Origin: Maritimibacter sp. REDSEA-S28_B5
GTDB lineage: Bacteria > Pseudomonadota > Alphaproteobacteria > Rhodobacterales > Rhodobacteraceae
NCBI GenBank assembly: GCA_001626765.1
Contig: LUOO01000021.1
Location: 78,750-142,299 of the forward strand
Length of the DNA: 63,550 bases
Direction: 5' to 3'
Part shown: in pieces, positions 28,116-38,432 of the stretch
How positions within the stretch are numbered: position 1 is the first letter of the stretch
Layout of the letters: every line of letters begins with the position of its first letter
Program-made: the position numbers and the translations under genes
Notes under the pieces: generated by a model
Seen by the model: only the letters and a program-made list of their open reading frames with translations
The model's database searches: none
What the model was told of the DNA's origin: nothing

Positions 28116-28298
28116 ATGACCGAGGTGCTGTTCGACCGTCACATGCTCGAGGCGCTGGTCTGTCCTCTCACCCAACGGCCGCTCGAGTATGACCCCGAGC
28201 GGCAGGAGCTGATTTCGAAATCCGCGCATCTCGCCTTTCCGATCAAGGCGGGCATCCCGGTGATGCTCGTGGACGAGGCGCGCAAGCTCGACGACTGA
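28116..28298 (+). CDS. Trm112-family (UPF0434/YcaR-like) protein
   Basis: This is a 60-residue protein with the family pattern [17 protein letters not shown] and [18 protein letters not shown]. Only one of the usual zinc-type cysteines is seen, as in many YcaR homologues. The ATG at 28116 follows GAGGAGG, 10 bases after the LON-domain gene stop, so all three genes form an operon. In other organisms Trm112 activates methyltransferases; that is not shown for this bacterial type. Confidence 0.88.
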   Translation: MTEVLFDRHMLEALVCPLTQRPLEYDPERQELISKSAHLAFPIKAGIPVMLVDEARKLDD

Positions 28299-28304
28299 CG
28301 CGCG

Positions 28305-28919
28305 TCAGAGGTTGCGGCGGTCCTTTTCGACCCCGATGGAAAACTGCCGGTCGGGCAGGTTGCCGCCCTGACGCAACTCGCCCAGCACGGTCGTCGTCTG
28401 CGCCCCGGTGTCATCGGTGATGACCCACTGGCGCAACTGGATCGGGTTCGCCGTGAACATGAGCTGGATGTTCCCGTATTCCGGATGCTCCGGGTCCTGC
28501 GCCGTCACGATGGTCGCGGTCCCGTCAAAGCGATGCGCAATGACCATGCCGTTGCGGGCAAGGTCCACGTTCTGTGCGAGGATCAGGTTCAAGGGCGTGC
28601 GCGCCAGCGGATACTGCTCGGGCCCCGTGTTCGACTTTGCGTCGAAGATCGCGAGCTGACCTGCCGATGCCAGCACCAGCGTGCGGTCCGGCGCGGCATA
28701 TTCGAACCGCGCGCGACCCGGCCGCTTGATCAGGATCGTCCCGGTCGAAATCGAACCATCGGCGTTGATCTGGGTAAACTCGGCCGAGGCAGTCGTGATG
28801 CTGTTGAGGTAGCGCGACAGGTCGTTGAGCGGAAGCTGCTGCGCCATGGCAGGCAGGCTTGTCGCGGCGAGGGCTGCGGCAACGGCGGGCAGGGCAAGGG
28901 TAAACTGGCGTCTGTTCAT
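28305..28919 (-). CDS. lolA: Outer-membrane lipoprotein carrier LolA-like protein
   Basis: This 204-residue periplasmic protein has a Sec/Tat-like signal (MNRRQFTLALPAVAAAL, cleavage after AMA at about 26). The LolA pattern ASAEFTQINADGSISTGT, then KRPGRARFEYAAPD, follows. LolA ferries lipoproteins from LolCDE to the outer membrane. It converges on the Trm112-like gene with six bases between stops, and it lies just downstream of ftsK on the same strand, past a terminator. Confidence 0.88.
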   Translation of the reverse strand: MNRRQFTLALPAVAAALAATSLPAMAQQLPLNDLSRYLNSITTASAEFTQINADGSISTGTILIKRPGRARFEYAAPDRTLVLASAGQLAIFDAKSNTGPEQYPLARTPLNLILAQNVDLARNGMVIAHRFDGTATIVTAQDPEHPEYGNIQLMFTANPIQLRQWVITDDTGAQTTTVLGELRQGGNLPDRQFSIGVEKDRRNL

Positions 28920-28970
28920 GCGATGTATCTAGGTCCGATTCTCCGGGGTTCCATCCCGTCAGGTCCAAAT

Positions 28971-29010
28971 AAGCAAAACCCGGCCTGTCATGCGATAACA
29001 GGCCGGGTTT
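28971..29010 (-). terminator. ftsK terminator
   Basis: On the minus strand a 13-bp perfect stem (28976-28988 with 28998-29010, 9-base loop) is followed by TTTTGCTTATTT. It separates ftsK from lolA. The 13-bp stem also starts with AAA, so it could act in both directions. Confidence 0.85.
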
Positions 29011-29052
29011 GTAACGCGCCGGGAACGCGGGTTTGTTCCCCGTCCCGCGGGA

Positions 29053-32000
29053 CTACTGCTGTTCGGGCACCAGGATTTCGCGCTTGCCCACGTGGTTGGC
29101 GGGCGACACGAGGCCCTGTTCTTCCATCTGCTCCACCAGACGTGCGGCCTTGTTATAGCCGATGCCCAGTTTGCGCTGGATGTAGGAGGTCGAGCATTTG
29201 CGGTCCTTGATCACGATGGCCACGGCCTGATCGTAAAGCGCATCCTCGCCACCCGTGTTGCCACCTGTGTTGAGCCCGAGCACCGCGTCGATGTCGTCGG
29301 CTTTCTCTTCGTCCACGCCTTCGACCACGCCGCCGACATAGGTGGGGGGGCCGTAGCTCTTGAGGTAGGAGACGATTTCCTCGACCTCCTCATCCGACAC
29401 GAAGGGTCCGTGCACACGGGTGATCCGTGCGCCGCCGGCCATGTAAAGCATGTCGCCCATACCCAGAAGCTGCTCGGCCCCCTGTTCGCCAAGGATCGTC
29501 CGGCTGTCGACCTTGGACGTCACCTGGAACGAGATTCGGGTGGGGAAGTTCGCCTTGATCGTGCCGGTGATGACATCGACCGACGGACGCTGCGTGGCCA
29601 TGATGATGTGAATGCCCGAGGCCCGCGCCATCTGTGCCAGACGCTGAATACAGGCCTCGATCTCCTTGCCCGCGACCATCATGAGGTCGGCCATCTCGTC
29701 CACGATGACGACGATATAGGGCAATTTCTCGGGCGCGAATTCCTCGGTCTCGAAGATCGGCTCGCCGGTGTCCTCGTCGAACCCCGTCTGCACGGTCCGG
29801 CTGAACATCTCGCCCCGCGACTGCGCATCGGCCACGCGGCTGTTGTAGCCGTCGATGTTGCGCACGCCCATCTTGGACATCTTGCGGTAGCGTTCCTCCA
29901 TCTCGCCCACGGTCCACTTGAGCGCGACGACGGCCTTTTTCGGGTCGGTCACGACGGGGGACAGAAGGTGCGGGATGCCGTCATAGACGGACAGTTCCAG
30001 CATCTTGGGGTCGATCATGATCAGGCGGCACTCTTCCGGCGTGAGGCGGTAGAGAAGCGACAGGATCATCGTGTTGATCGCCACCGATTTCCCCGACCCC
30101 GTGGTCCCGGCGATCAGAAGGTGGGGCATCTTGGCAAGGTTCGCGACGATGGGATCGCCGCCGATGTCCTTGCCCAGGGCCAAGGGAAGTTTCATGTTCG
30201 CATCGCCAAAGTCACGGGCAGCGAGGATTTCGCGCAGCACGACCTTTTCGCGGTTCGCGTTCGGCAGTTCGATCCCGATCACGCTGCGGCCCGGAACGGT
30301 GGACACGCGGGCCGACAGCGCCGACATCGACCGCGCGATGTCGTCGGCCAGGCCGATGACGCGACTGGCCTTGAGGCCCGGCGCGGGTTCGAGTTCATAC
30401 ATCGTGACCACGGGGCCGGGACGGACGCTCACGATCTCGCCCTTGACGCCGTAGTCGTCCAGCACATTCTCGAGCATCCGCGCGTTTTCCTCGAGCGCCT
30501 CGTCCGACAGGTGGTGCCGTTCGATGATCGCCGGATTGGTCAGAAGGTTGAGCGGCGGCAGTTCGTAATCCGCCATGCTGTCGTCGAAGGCGAGCGACGG
30601 CTGCGCCTCGGCAATCGCGCGGGTGGACAGTTTCTGTGGTTTCTTAGGCGGGTGCTGAACCACCTTCTTCGCCTCGGGCGTCACCTGTGCCGGGACATAG
30701 GCAGAGGGCGCCGCGTCATAGGCTTCGGCCTCGTACGATTGTTCGTCATAGGCGGGTTCGTCATAGGCCTGCACCGCCTGCGGCGCATCGTCGAACGGGG
30801 CAGAGCCGTAGTCCGGCTCAATACCGCCGTGCCAGTCGTCGTAGCCGTAGTCCGGCTCCATCTCGGGCATGTAGTCCTGCGCGGTGGGCTGGCTTTCCGG
30901 GTGCATGGCAGGGGCCGCCATGGACGCGCGCATCTGCGGTTCGAGCTGGTAGTCCACGTGGGTCTCGTCGTAGCCCGCGTCCCCGTCAATCCGGGCAAAG
31001 ATGTTGGGGTCTTCGTCCAGTTCCTGCGGCAGTTCTGCGTCGGCCCGGTGTTGGAACATCGGCGCATCGACCCCTTGGGCGGCCCCCAGCGTGAGCGGCG
31101 GCTCGGCCCGCATCTGCGGCGACCGGAAGCTCTGCGCCATGCGCTCGACCCCGGCGCGGCGCTGGTCGCGCGCACGCGCAGCGGCGTGGGCGATCATCTG
31201 CGAAGTGGTCGAAGGTTCCTCGGCGGGCGCATAGGTGGTGCCGCCCAGCTTGGCCGCGCGGGATTTCATCGCCGTCGCGATCTTGGCCGAGATCCGGTCG
31301 GGGTTCCCCTCGTCATCCGCGACATCGCCGTGGAAGGTGTTGTCGATCAACTCGGGCTGGGGGTCGTGCTGCCGCTTCATCAGACCCGGCATCCGGGCAA
31401 GGAGGCCGGTGCGCGGTGCCGGCTGCGGCTGAGGCTGCGCGGCGCGAACGGGAGCGGGGGCCGCGGGCGGGACCGGGACCGGCTGCGGCGCGGGGCGATG
31501 CAGTTGGTCCTGCTGGACCGGCTGTGCCACGCGGGCCACTTGCGGCTGCGGGGCGCGTTGTGTCGGACGTTCCATCGGCGGTTCGGCCCGGATCACGCGG
31601 CTGGCCTGAAGCGGCGGGGGTGCGTCGAAGCGATCGTCGTCGTCGATCATCGGCTCGTCGTAATGGCCCTGCGGATGCTGCAAGGGAAGTTCCGCCTGCT
31701 GCGACCAGGCGGTCTTGTCCTCGCGCCGCGCGGCTTGGCGTTCCTTGACGCCCTGCGCCATCCCAGCGGCCCCCTGCGCCGCGCCACGGAAACCGACCTT
31801 GGCCCCCGAGGCGGCACCGCGCGCGCCAATCCGAACGAGCGCCACGATCTGCACGTAGGTCATCACAACACCCACGAGCAGGAAGCGCCCGATGCGCGCG
31901 AGTTCATCGCGGGTAAAGCCTGTGGCAAAGGCCCCGACGGCGAGCGTGGCGAGGAACAGGAGCACCGCTATCATCTTGAGTCCGAAGCCCGCCGACCCCG

Positions 32001-32469
32001 GCACAACATTCAGCACGGCACCCAGAACCGTGTCGCCGAACAGCCCGCCCAGACCGAAGGTATGGGTCCAGTTGGCCGGCGGCACCAGCGTCGCGGCATA
32101 GACGCTCGCCAGCGCCACGGCGATGGGCGCAAAGATCGCCCGGCTCATCACCCGGTCATCGCCCCGATGCAGGATATAGCGCCCGCCCCAGATCGCAAAG
32201 ACCGCGGCAAAGCCCCATGCCCCGTTCCCCAGAATGATCGCGAGCGGCGCCGCGAGCGTTGCGCCCAGCGTGCCGAGCGCATTCTGCGCCGGGCCTTCGG
32301 TGGCGGACATCCAGCCGGGGTCCTCGGGCGAATAGGTGCCCATCATCAGCGCGATGGCGGCGGCGATGACGACAAGGCCGATCCCGATCAGCTCCTTCCC
32401 GCGTCGCTCGATCATCATCTGCGTCGCGCTGTCAAAGATCGGGTCCCGTTCCCTAAGCTGGTATGCCAT
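29053..32469 (-). CDS. ftsK: DNA translocase FtsK
   Basis: This 1138-residue septal DNA pump clears the chromosome during division. The N-terminus has about five membrane helices (to residue 210). A long Pro/Gln/Ala-rich linker of low complexity follows. The motor has Walker A GTTGSGKS, Walker [14 protein letters not shown], and the [12 protein letters not shown] segment. The C-terminal gamma winged helix ([20 protein letters not shown]) reads KOPS. The gene is followed by its own terminator. A long open frame on the opposite strand is only shadow. Confidence 0.97.
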   Translation of the reverse strand: MAYQLRERDPIFDSATQMMIERRGKELIGIGLVVIAAAIALMMGTYSPEDPGWMSATEGPAQNALGTLGATLAAPLAIILGNGAWGFAAVFAIWGGRYILHRGDDRVMSRAIFAPIAVALASVYAATLVPPANWTHTFGLGGLFGDTVLGAVLNVVPGSAGFGLKMIAVLLFLATLAVGAFATGFTRDELARIGRFLLVGVVMTYVQIVALVRIGARGAASGAKVGFRGAAQGAAGMAQGVKERQAARREDKTAWSQQAELPLQHPQGHYDEPMIDDDDRFDAPPPLQASRVIRAEPPMERPTQRAPQPQVARVAQPVQQDQLHRPAPQPVPVPPAAPAPVRAAQPQPQPAPRTGLLARMPGLMKRQHDPQPELIDNTFHGDVADDEGNPDRISAKIATAMKSRAAKLGGTTYAPAEEPSTTSQMIAHAAARARDQRRAGVERMAQSFRSPQMRAEPPLTLGAAQGVDAPMFQHRADAELPQELDEDPNIFARIDGDAGYDETHVDYQLEPQMRASMAAPAMHPESQPTAQDYMPEMEPDYGYDDWHGGIEPDYGSAPFDDAPQAVQAYDEPAYDEQSYEAEAYDAAPSAYVPAQVTPEAKKVVQHPPKKPQKLSTRAIAEAQPSLAFDDSMADYELPPLNLLTNPAIIERHHLSDEALEENARMLENVLDDYGVKGEIVSVRPGPVVTMYELEPAPGLKASRVIGLADDIARSMSALSARVSTVPGRSVIGIELPNANREKVVLREILAARDFGDANMKLPLALGKDIGGDPIVANLAKMPHLLIAGTTGSGKSVAINTMILSLLYRLTPEECRLIMIDPKMLELSVYDGIPHLLSPVVTDPKKAVVALKWTVGEMEERYRKMSKMGVRNIDGYNSRVADAQSRGEMFSRTVQTGFDEDTGEPIFETEEFAPEKLPYIVVIVDEMADLMMVAGKEIEACIQRLAQMARASGIHIIMATQRPSVDVITGTIKANFPTRISFQVTSKVDSRTILGEQGAEQLLGMGDMLYMAGGARITRVHGPFVSDEEVEEIVSYLKSYGPPTYVGGVVEGVDEEKADDIDAVLGLNTGGNTGGEDALYDQAVAIVIKDRKCSTSYIQRKLGIGYNKAARLVEQMEEQGLVSPANHVGKREILVPEQQ

Positions 32470-32483
32470 CGTTCACCTCGTCC

Positions 32484-33668
32484 TCAGTGTTGGAGGCAGT
32501 CGCGGAGCTGGGTCAGCACGCGCTGCGTCTCTTCTTTCGGGGCGACAAGCGCCACTCTTATGTAATTTCTGCCGGGATTGTCCCCGTCCACATCCCGCGC
32601 GAGATACGCGCCGGGCAGCACGCGGATGCCGGTCTCGGTCCAGAGCTTCATTGCGGCGGCCTCGCCGTCGTCGACCGGAAGCCACAGGAAAAACCCCGCC
32701 TCGGGCGGCAGGTAGCCGGGGAAATCGGCAAAGACCTCGTCCGCGATGGCGTATTTGTCCTGATAGAGCTGGCGCGACACGGTCACATGCTGCTCTTCGG
32801 CCCAGACCGCCGCCGAGGCGTTCTGGATGGGGAGCGGCAAGGGCGCACCGGCATAGGCGCGCAGCTGCTTGATCGCGGCCATGTTGGCGGGACCGGAGGC
32901 GACAAAGCCCGACCTGAGGCCCGGTAGGTTCGACCGCTTCGACAGCGAATGAAAGATCACCACGCGCTCGGGGTCCGCGCCGCCCTCGACCGCGACTTCC
33001 ATCGCGCCGGGGGGCGGCGCGTCGCGGTAGATCTCGGAGTAGCACTCGTCCGCGAAGATGCGGAAATCGTATTTCTCGGCCAGCGCGATGAGGTTCGCCC
33101 AGTAATCCCGGTCGGCCACCGCGCCCTGCGGGTTCGCGGGCGAACAGACATAGGCGATGGCGGTGCGGGTCAACACTTCCGGCGGCAGGCTCGCGTAGTC
33201 CGGCAGGAACCCGGTCTCGCGGGTCGCGGGCACGAACACCGGCTCGGCGCCCACGGTGACGCTGGCTACAGCGTAGACCTGATAGAAGGGGTTCGGGATC
33301 AGAACGACTGGCTTCTTGCCGCGCACATCCTCGGGACAGAGCGCCACGGCGGCGTTGAACAGTCCTTCGCGGGTGCCGTTGAGCGGCATGACCTGCGTGT
33401 CGGGATCGACCGTGAGGCGATAGCGCCGGTGGAGCCAGTCGGTGATCGCGGCGCTTAGCTCGGGCGTGCCGTCGTTGGGCGGGTATTTCCCGAAGCCCGC
33501 GACGCTGTCCGCGATGATTTTCCCAACGAAATCAGGGAAGTCATGCTTTGGCTCCCCGATGGTGAGATGCACCACGGGCCCGCCCGGCGTATGGGCGTCA
33601 AGCAAGGACCGAAGACGCGGGAACGCGTATTCGGGCAGACCTTGGAATCGCTCAGGGAACGTCGTCAT
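32484..33668 (-). CDS. Class I/II aminotransferase (DapC-like)
   Basis: This is a 394-residue PLP enzyme. Visible are HLTIGEPKHDFPDF, NPFYQVYAVA, VCSPANPQGAVAD, FADECYSEIY and the Schiff-base lysine in FHSLSKRSNLPGLRSG. The pattern resembles the N-succinyl-diaminopimelate aminotransferase group, so lysine/peptidoglycan synthesis is possible; related enzymes have other amino acid roles. The ATG at 33668 (MTTFPERFQGL) fits family starts better than the longer frame to 33764. It lies upstream of ftsK on the same strand, 14 bases apart. Confidence 0.85.
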   Translation of the reverse strand: MTTFPERFQGLPEYAFPRLRSLLDAHTPGGPVVHLTIGEPKHDFPDFVGKIIADSVAGFGKYPPNDGTPELSAAITDWLHRRYRLTVDPDTQVMPLNGTREGLFNAAVALCPEDVRGKKPVVLIPNPFYQVYAVASVTVGAEPVFVPATRETGFLPDYASLPPEVLTRTAIAYVCSPANPQGAVADRDYWANLIALAEKYDFRIFADECYSEIYRDAPPPGAMEVAVEGGADPERVVIFHSLSKRSNLPGLRSGFVASGPANMAAIKQLRAYAGAPLPLPIQNASAAVWAEEQHVTVSRQLYQDKYAIADEVFADFPGYLPPEAGFFLWLPVDDGEAAAMKLWTETGIRVLPGAYLARDVDGDNPGRNYIRVALVAPKEETQRVLTQLRDCLQH

Positions 33669-33829
33669 TGCTCGCAGTGCCTCAAGTTCGGGATCGTTGA
33701 CGCCCCGATTTGGTTCAGGATAACGGGAATGTGTGGCCCGGTCCAGAAAAACGCCGGATTCCACGGGGTTAAACGGCGTCTATTGTGGCTTTTTTGTCTG
33801 GCGCCCCTAGGCGTGGGACCCTCGCGGCC

Positions 33830-35152
33830 CTAGCGGAGCGCGCTTTCAGCCGCTGCACCGAGCCGGAGGAGCCGCTCTTCGCCCATCGCCGGAGCCATGA
33901 AGCTGATCCCCGCGCCGGGAACGCCGGTGGGAAGCGTCAGCGCACAACCGCCCGACAGGTTGCCGAAACGGGTGTTGTGCAAGGTCAGCAGGTTCTCGGT
34001 CACGTAGTACTCGCTGTCCGACATGAGCCGCTCGACGTTCGGTGGCGTGTTGGGCGTGGTCGGCAGGATAACGGCGTCATACCCCGCGACCGCGCGCGCG
34101 AACTGGGCACGGATACGGCCGAGTGTGAGCCACGCGGCCACGTAGTCCGGGCCGGAAAACGCCTTGCCGCCCCGGAAACGCTCGAGGACCGGGGGGAACA
34201 TGACCTCGGGGTTCGCCTCGATTGTGTCGCGCCATGTGCCATAGGCCTCGGCCGCGAAAAGGATGGGGGAGAGCGCCTGCGCCTCGTCCATCATGGGCAT
34301 GGCGGCACGTTCGATGGTCGCGCCATTGTCCATCAGCCGCCCCACCGCGCTTTCGAACGCATCGCGGGGCAGGTCGCGGCACCCTTCGAGCGCGTTTGTG
34401 AGGACGAGCAGGCGGGTGCCGGTCAGGCTGGGCTCGGTCAGATCGACGGGCTTCTTGCCCTCGAGCGCGGCGAGAAGGAGCGCGGCGTCCTCGACCGTCC
34501 GACACAGCGGGCCGACCGTGTCGAACCGCGCGGCGAGTGGCACGACACCCGCGAGCGACAGGCGGCCCGAGGTGGTCTTGAGCCCCACGAGGTCGTTCCA
34601 CGCCGACGGCACCCGCACCGAACCGCCGGTGTCCGACCCGATCCCGGCAGCGGCGAGGCCGAAGGCGACCGAGGTGGCCGCGCCCGACGACGATCCGCCG
34701 GGCGCATTGCCCGCGTCATGGACGTTGGGCGGCGTTGCGGTCACGGGGTTGAGGCCGAGACCGGAGAAGGCCAGCTCGCTCATATGCGTCTTCCCGAGGC
34801 AGACAAGCCCCTGAAACGTCGCGGTTCTCAGGACTTCGGCGTCCGTATCCGGCACCCGGCCCGCGAGGAGCGCGGAACCTGCTGCTGTATCGACCCCCGC
34901 CGTGTCGAAGAGGTCCTTCCAGCTCACCGGCACCCCGTCGAGCGGCCCAAGTCGTTGCCCGGATTTCGCCCGCTCCGCCGCCGCCTTCGCCTCGGTCAGC
35001 GCCCGGTCCCGCGTGGCGCGCGCATAGATTCGGGGACCGTGCTCATGGGTGTCGATGGCGTCGAGATAGCTTTCGGTCAGCGCCACCGGGTCGATCGCGC
35101 CCGCCGCGATGCCCCGCCCGATGTCGCCCGCGCTTTTCCACCTGTCGTCCAT
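33830..35152 (-). CDS. Amidase signature enzyme
   Basis: This is a 440-residue Ser-cisSer-Lys hydrolase. The lysine is in PVSWKDLFDTAGV, the serine cluster in NAPGGSSSGAATSV, and the nucleophile in IGSDTGGSVRVPS. Similarity to GatA is general; no gatB or gatC is adjacent, so a catabolic amide hydrolase is more likely. The ATG at 35152 has GGAGGG four bases away; an upstream TTG is possible. Divergent from the UbiH-type gene. Confidence 0.87.
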   Translation of the reverse strand: MDDRWKSAGDIGRGIAAGAIDPVALTESYLDAIDTHEHGPRIYARATRDRALTEAKAAAERAKSGQRLGPLDGVPVSWKDLFDTAGVDTAAGSALLAGRVPDTDAEVLRTATFQGLVCLGKTHMSELAFSGLGLNPVTATPPNVHDAGNAPGGSSSGAATSVAFGLAAAGIGSDTGGSVRVPSAWNDLVGLKTTSGRLSLAGVVPLAARFDTVGPLCRTVEDAALLLAALEGKKPVDLTEPSLTGTRLLVLTNALEGCRDLPRDAFESAVGRLMDNGATIERAAMPMMDEAQALSPILFAAEAYGTWRDTIEANPEVMFPPVLERFRGGKAFSGPDYVAAWLTLGRIRAQFARAVAGYDAVILPTTPNTPPNVERLMSDSEYYVTENLLTLHNTRFGNLSGGCALTLPTGVPGAGISFMAPAMGEERLLRLGAAAESALR

Positions 35153-35230
35153 CTGACCCTCCAATTTGTCGCAACGCTAACCGCCCGGCTCTGCATGGAC
35201 AATCCCGCCGCGACAGCCCATTTATGAGCC

Positions 35231-36469
35231 ATGATACAGGACACCGATATCGTCATCGTGGGCGGCGGCCTGAACGGCCCCGCGCTGGCCCTCGCCTTGG
35301 GCGACGCGGGCTTTGCCGTGACCCTGATCGACGCGCTGCCCGCCGGCGCGCGGGGCGAAGAGGCGTTCGACGGGCGCGGCTATGCGCTGGCGCACGCCTC
35401 GCAACGGCTGCTCCGGGCGATCGGCGTCTGGGCCTCGGTCGCCGATCACGCCGAACCGCTGCGCGAGATCAAGATTTCCGATGGCAAGCCGGGGCAGGGC
35501 GTCGGTCCCTTCGTGCTCGAGTTCGATCATGCCGAGATCGACGAAGGCCCGATGGGCTACATGGTCGAGGACCGGTTCCTGTCCCGCGCGCTGGCCGGGG
35601 CTGTCTCTGCGCATCCGCGTGTGACGCTGCTGTCCGAGACCAAGGTCGTCGCGCAAGAGGTAGGCCCGGCGGGCGCCACCGTCACACTGGACACGGGCGA
35701 CACGATCCGGGCGGCCTTGATCGTCGGCTGTGACGGGCGGCGGTCGGGCACCTGCGCGCGCGCCGGGATCAAACGGTGGGGCCACGACTACGGCCAGACC
35801 GCGCTGGTCTGCGCCATTTCGCACGAGCTACCGCATCACGGCACCGCCCATCAGTTTTTCCTGCCGCCCGGACCGCTCGCGATCCTGCCGTTGCCCAAAG
35901 GTCCGGAAGGCCACCAGTCGTCCATCGTCTGGACCGAAACGGCCACCGAAGCGGCGCGGGTTCATGCGCTGCCGGATGCCGAGTATCTCGACCACCTGCG
36001 CCCTAGGTTCGGGGACTTTCTGGGCGAGATTTCTCTTGCAGGTGAACGCTTTACCTATCCGCTGAACCTGACTGTCGCCGAACGCTTCATCGCGGAGCGC
36101 GTCGCGCTCGTGGGCGATGCCGCGCACGGGATGCACCCGATTGCCGGACAGGGGCTGAACGCGGGGCTGAAGGACGTAGCGGCGCTGGCCGAGGTTTTGA
36201 CGCTTGCCCGCCGCCGCGGCGAGGATATCGGTCGCTTCGACGTGCTCGAACGCTACCAGCAATGGCGGCGCTTCGACGTGACGCAGATGGTCGCCGCGAC
36301 CGAAATCGCGAACCGCGTGTTCTCGAACGACAACCCTTTCCTGCGGCTTGGACGCGACCTAGCCCTGGGCGCGATCAACGCCATGCCGACCCTGCGCCGC
36401 AGCTTCATCCGCGAGGCCGCCGGGTTGACCGGCGACCTGCCCAAGTTGCTTCAGGGCCGTCAGATCTAG
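35231..36469 (+). CDS. UbiH/UbiF/Coq6-family FAD-dependent hydroxylase
   Basis: This 412-residue flavin monooxygenase probably acts in ubiquinone ring hydroxylation. The N-terminal FAD motif is IVIVGGGLNGPALALALGDA, the DG motif is LIVGCDGRRSGTCARAGI, and the second FAD motif is VALVGDAAHGMHPIAGQGLN. The His-Pro-x-Ala-Gly-Gln-Gly sequence is typical for this group. Which ring position it modifies cannot be told. No other ubi gene is in view. Confidence 0.9.
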   Translation: MIQDTDIVIVGGGLNGPALALALGDAGFAVTLIDALPAGARGEEAFDGRGYALAHASQRLLRAIGVWASVADHAEPLREIKISDGKPGQGVGPFVLEFDHAEIDEGPMGYMVEDRFLSRALAGAVSAHPRVTLLSETKVVAQEVGPAGATVTLDTGDTIRAALIVGCDGRRSGTCARAGIKRWGHDYGQTALVCAISHELPHHGTAHQFFLPPGPLAILPLPKGPEGHQSSIVWTETATEAARVHALPDAEYLDHLRPRFGDFLGEISLAGERFTYPLNLTVAERFIAERVALVGDAAHGMHPIAGQGLNAGLKDVAALAEVLTLARRRGEDIGRFDVLERYQQWRRFDVTQMVAATEIANRVFSNDNPFLRLGRDLALGAINAMPTLRRSFIREAAGLTGDLPKLLQGRQI

Positions 36470-36479
36470 CCCGCCAGAA

Positions 36480-37061
36480 TTAGCGTTTCCCGCAGGACCG
36501 AAGCTGCATGTCGTAGGTCACGGCGCGCGCCGCCACCTGGTCCGACACCGTCAGAAGCCACGCCTTGCTGTTGTGGCTGCCCCGGTTATAGCCCGCCCGA
36601 CCCTCGTGATAGGCCAGATACTGGTTCTTGGCATCGGTCACCGGCACGCCGGTTTCCTTGGTCGTCTGGGTCATATACCAGCCCATGAAATCGGTCGCGT
36701 GCTGGATCTTGTCCCGCTTCTTGCCACGCCCGCCTTCCTGATCCTGATACTCGGACCATGTGCCATCCAGCGCCTGGGCGTAACCATAGGCCGAGCTTTG
36801 CCGGCCCATGGGAATAACGCCCAGAACGTATTTCATGGGGGTTCGGTTGTTACCGATGAATTTCGATTCCTGATAGATGATCGCCATCTGCACCGGCACG
36901 GGGACACCCCATTTGCGCTCCGTCGCCTGCATGGCGCGAAGGTATTTGGGGCGCTCGCTGACGATCGAACAGGCGTTGTCCAGATCCTGCGGCGCAGAGT
37001 AGTTGCGACCGCACGACACCAACGCGGCCAACATCAGGAATGCGAGGAGAATTCTGCTCAT
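36480..37061 (-). CDS. Lytic transglycosylase (SLT domain) lipoprotein
   Basis: This 193-residue exported protein has a lipobox LVSC|G at about residue 17. The SLT domain shows MAIIYQESKFIGNNRTPM with the catalytic glutamate, then SSAYGYAQALDGTWSEYQ, and AYHEGRAGYNRG. It cleaves peptidoglycan glycan strands. The ATG at 37061 follows GAGAGGC. The 3' end converges on the UbiH-type gene, 10 bases apart. Confidence 0.88.
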   Translation of the reverse strand: MSRILLAFLMLAALVSCGRNYSAPQDLDNACSIVSERPKYLRAMQATERKWGVPVPVQMAIIYQESKFIGNNRTPMKYVLGVIPMGRQSSAYGYAQALDGTWSEYQDQEGGRGKKRDKIQHATDFMGWYMTQTTKETGVPVTDAKNQYLAYHEGRAGYNRGSHNSKAWLLTVSDQVAARAVTYDMQLRSCGKR

Positions 37062-37140
37062 CTGCCTCTCGCTATGTGTTTTTTCTTTTTTTGCCACTCT
37101 AGCGGATTTGGGCGGAATTGGAAATGCCGGGATCGTGAGG

Positions 37141-38022
37141 TCAGATGAAGAGCGCCAAAATCAGCGGAAGGGCACCGACCGACATGAGGGTAGAGGTGAC
37201 GACGAGCCCCGCGACGCTTTCGGAATCCGCGCCGTATTTCTCGGCCAGAAGGTAGGAGGTGACGGCGACCGGCGTCGCCACCTCGACCACCAGAACGGCA
37301 AAGGCGACCGGCGGCAGGGCAAAGAGGCTTGCGGTGACCCAGCCCACGCCGACGGCGGCCACGACCTTGACCAGCGACAGCGCGACGGCGCGGCCCAGAC
37401 CCTTGGGCGTGAGGCGCGAGATCGCGACGCCCAGCGTGATCAGCATGAGCGGGATCGCCAATTGCCCGACAAGGCGCAGGGCATTGGTGAGGAAAGTGGG
37501 CGTTTCCCAATCCATGATCAGAAACAGCGCGCCCAGAAGGGTGGCGAGCACCAGCGGCTCCTTCGCGATGCGCAGGACCGAGGCGCCGCCAGACACGAGC
37601 CAGAGGCCGAAGGTGAAATTGAGGATCGCCATGACGGCAAAGACCACGACTGCATATGCGAACCCGGCCTCGCCAAAGGCGAAGAGGCAGAGCGGCAGGC
37701 CCAGGTTCCCGGTGTTTCCGAAGATGAGCGGCGCGAGATAGGTCCGCATGTCCAGCCCCATGACGCGCAGCACCAGCCAGAAGACGACGGATAGCCCGAG
37801 ATAGGCGAAAAAGGCGGCGAGTGAGACCGAGGTCAGCGCGGCAGGCTCGATCTCGGTCTCCATCAGCGCGACGAAGATCAGCGCGGGCACGCCAAGGGTC
37901 ATGGCGAGCTTGGTGACAAACTCGATTCGGTATTCCTGCCCGAGCCGCACCCAGCCGAAGCCGATGGCGGCCAGCAGGAACACCGGCGCGACCACTTCGA
38001 TCACTGTCAGGACGAGGTCCAC
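37141..38022 (-). CDS. AEC-family (auxin efflux carrier) transporter
   Basis: This is a 293-residue inner-membrane protein of about ten helices in two halves. It includes VPALIFVALMETEIEP in the first half and the LAPLIFGNTGNLGLPLCL motif with the family-typical NxxNxGLP pattern. The start is GTG with an AAGGAAA site. Bacterial members move malate, malonate or related acids; the substrate here is unknown. Confidence 0.88.
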   Translation of the reverse strand: MDLVLTVIEVVAPVFLLAAIGFGWVRLGQEYRIEFVTKLAMTLGVPALIFVALMETEIEPAALTSVSLAAFFAYLGLSVVFWLVLRVMGLDMRTYLAPLIFGNTGNLGLPLCLFAFGEAGFAYAVVVFAVMAILNFTFGLWLVSGGASVLRIAKEPLVLATLLGALFLIMDWETPTFLTNALRLVGQLAIPLMLITLGVAISRLTPKGLGRAVALSLVKVVAAVGVGWVTASLFALPPVAFAVLVVEVATPVAVTSYLLAEKYGADSESVAGLVVTSTLMSVGALPLILALFI

Positions 38023-38105
38023 AGATTGTTTCCTTCGATTGTCGCCCGTTCGGATGGACAGGCCCCCTTGGTTTCCCCTACTAATGGGGTGGGGACTGTT
38101 ACGCT

Positions 38106-38432
38106 ATGCTGAAGACACACGCGAAGTATCATCTCGGTCAGGTTGTGCGCCATCGGAAGCATCCGTTCCGTGGTGTGATCTTTGACGTCGATCCGGCGTT
38201 TTCGAACACCGAGGAATGGTATCAGTCCATTCCCGAAGAAGCGCGCCCTGCGAAAGATCAGCCGTTCTATCACCTGTTGGCCGAGAACGACCAAAGCTAC
38301 TACGTGGCTTACGTGTCGGAACAGAATCTTGTCGAGGATATGTCGGGCGAGCCGGTGGATCACCCGGACCTGGACGATCTGTTCGGGGATTTCGAGAACG
38401 GGCATTACCCGTTGCACTTCCAGTTGAACTGA
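38106..38432 (+). CDS. hspQ: Heat-shock protein HspQ
   Basis: This is a 108-residue cytoplasmic protein with the HspQ fold: KYHLGQVVRHRKHPFRGVIF, FDVDPAFSNTEEWY, YHLLAENDQSYYVAYVSEQN and HPDLDDLFGDFENGHY. In enterobacteria HspQ is a Lon substrate and activator that binds hemimethylated DNA. An 18-base leader element at 38087-38104 recurs downstream at 38523-38540, with one mismatch. The gene converges on the anti-sigma gene across a 477-base gap. Confidence 0.95.
   Translation: MLKTHAKYHLGQVVRHRKHPFRGVIFDVDPAFSNTEEWYQSIPEEARPAKDQPFYHLLAENDQSYYVAYVSEQNLVEDMSGEPVDHPDLDDLFGDFENGHYPLHFQLN

Noticed and set aside
29092..32565. A 1157-codon open frame opposite ftsK
   Set aside because: It is antisense to a clear ftsK gene and shows His/Arg-rich composition typical of shadow frames in high-GC DNA; no domain is visible.
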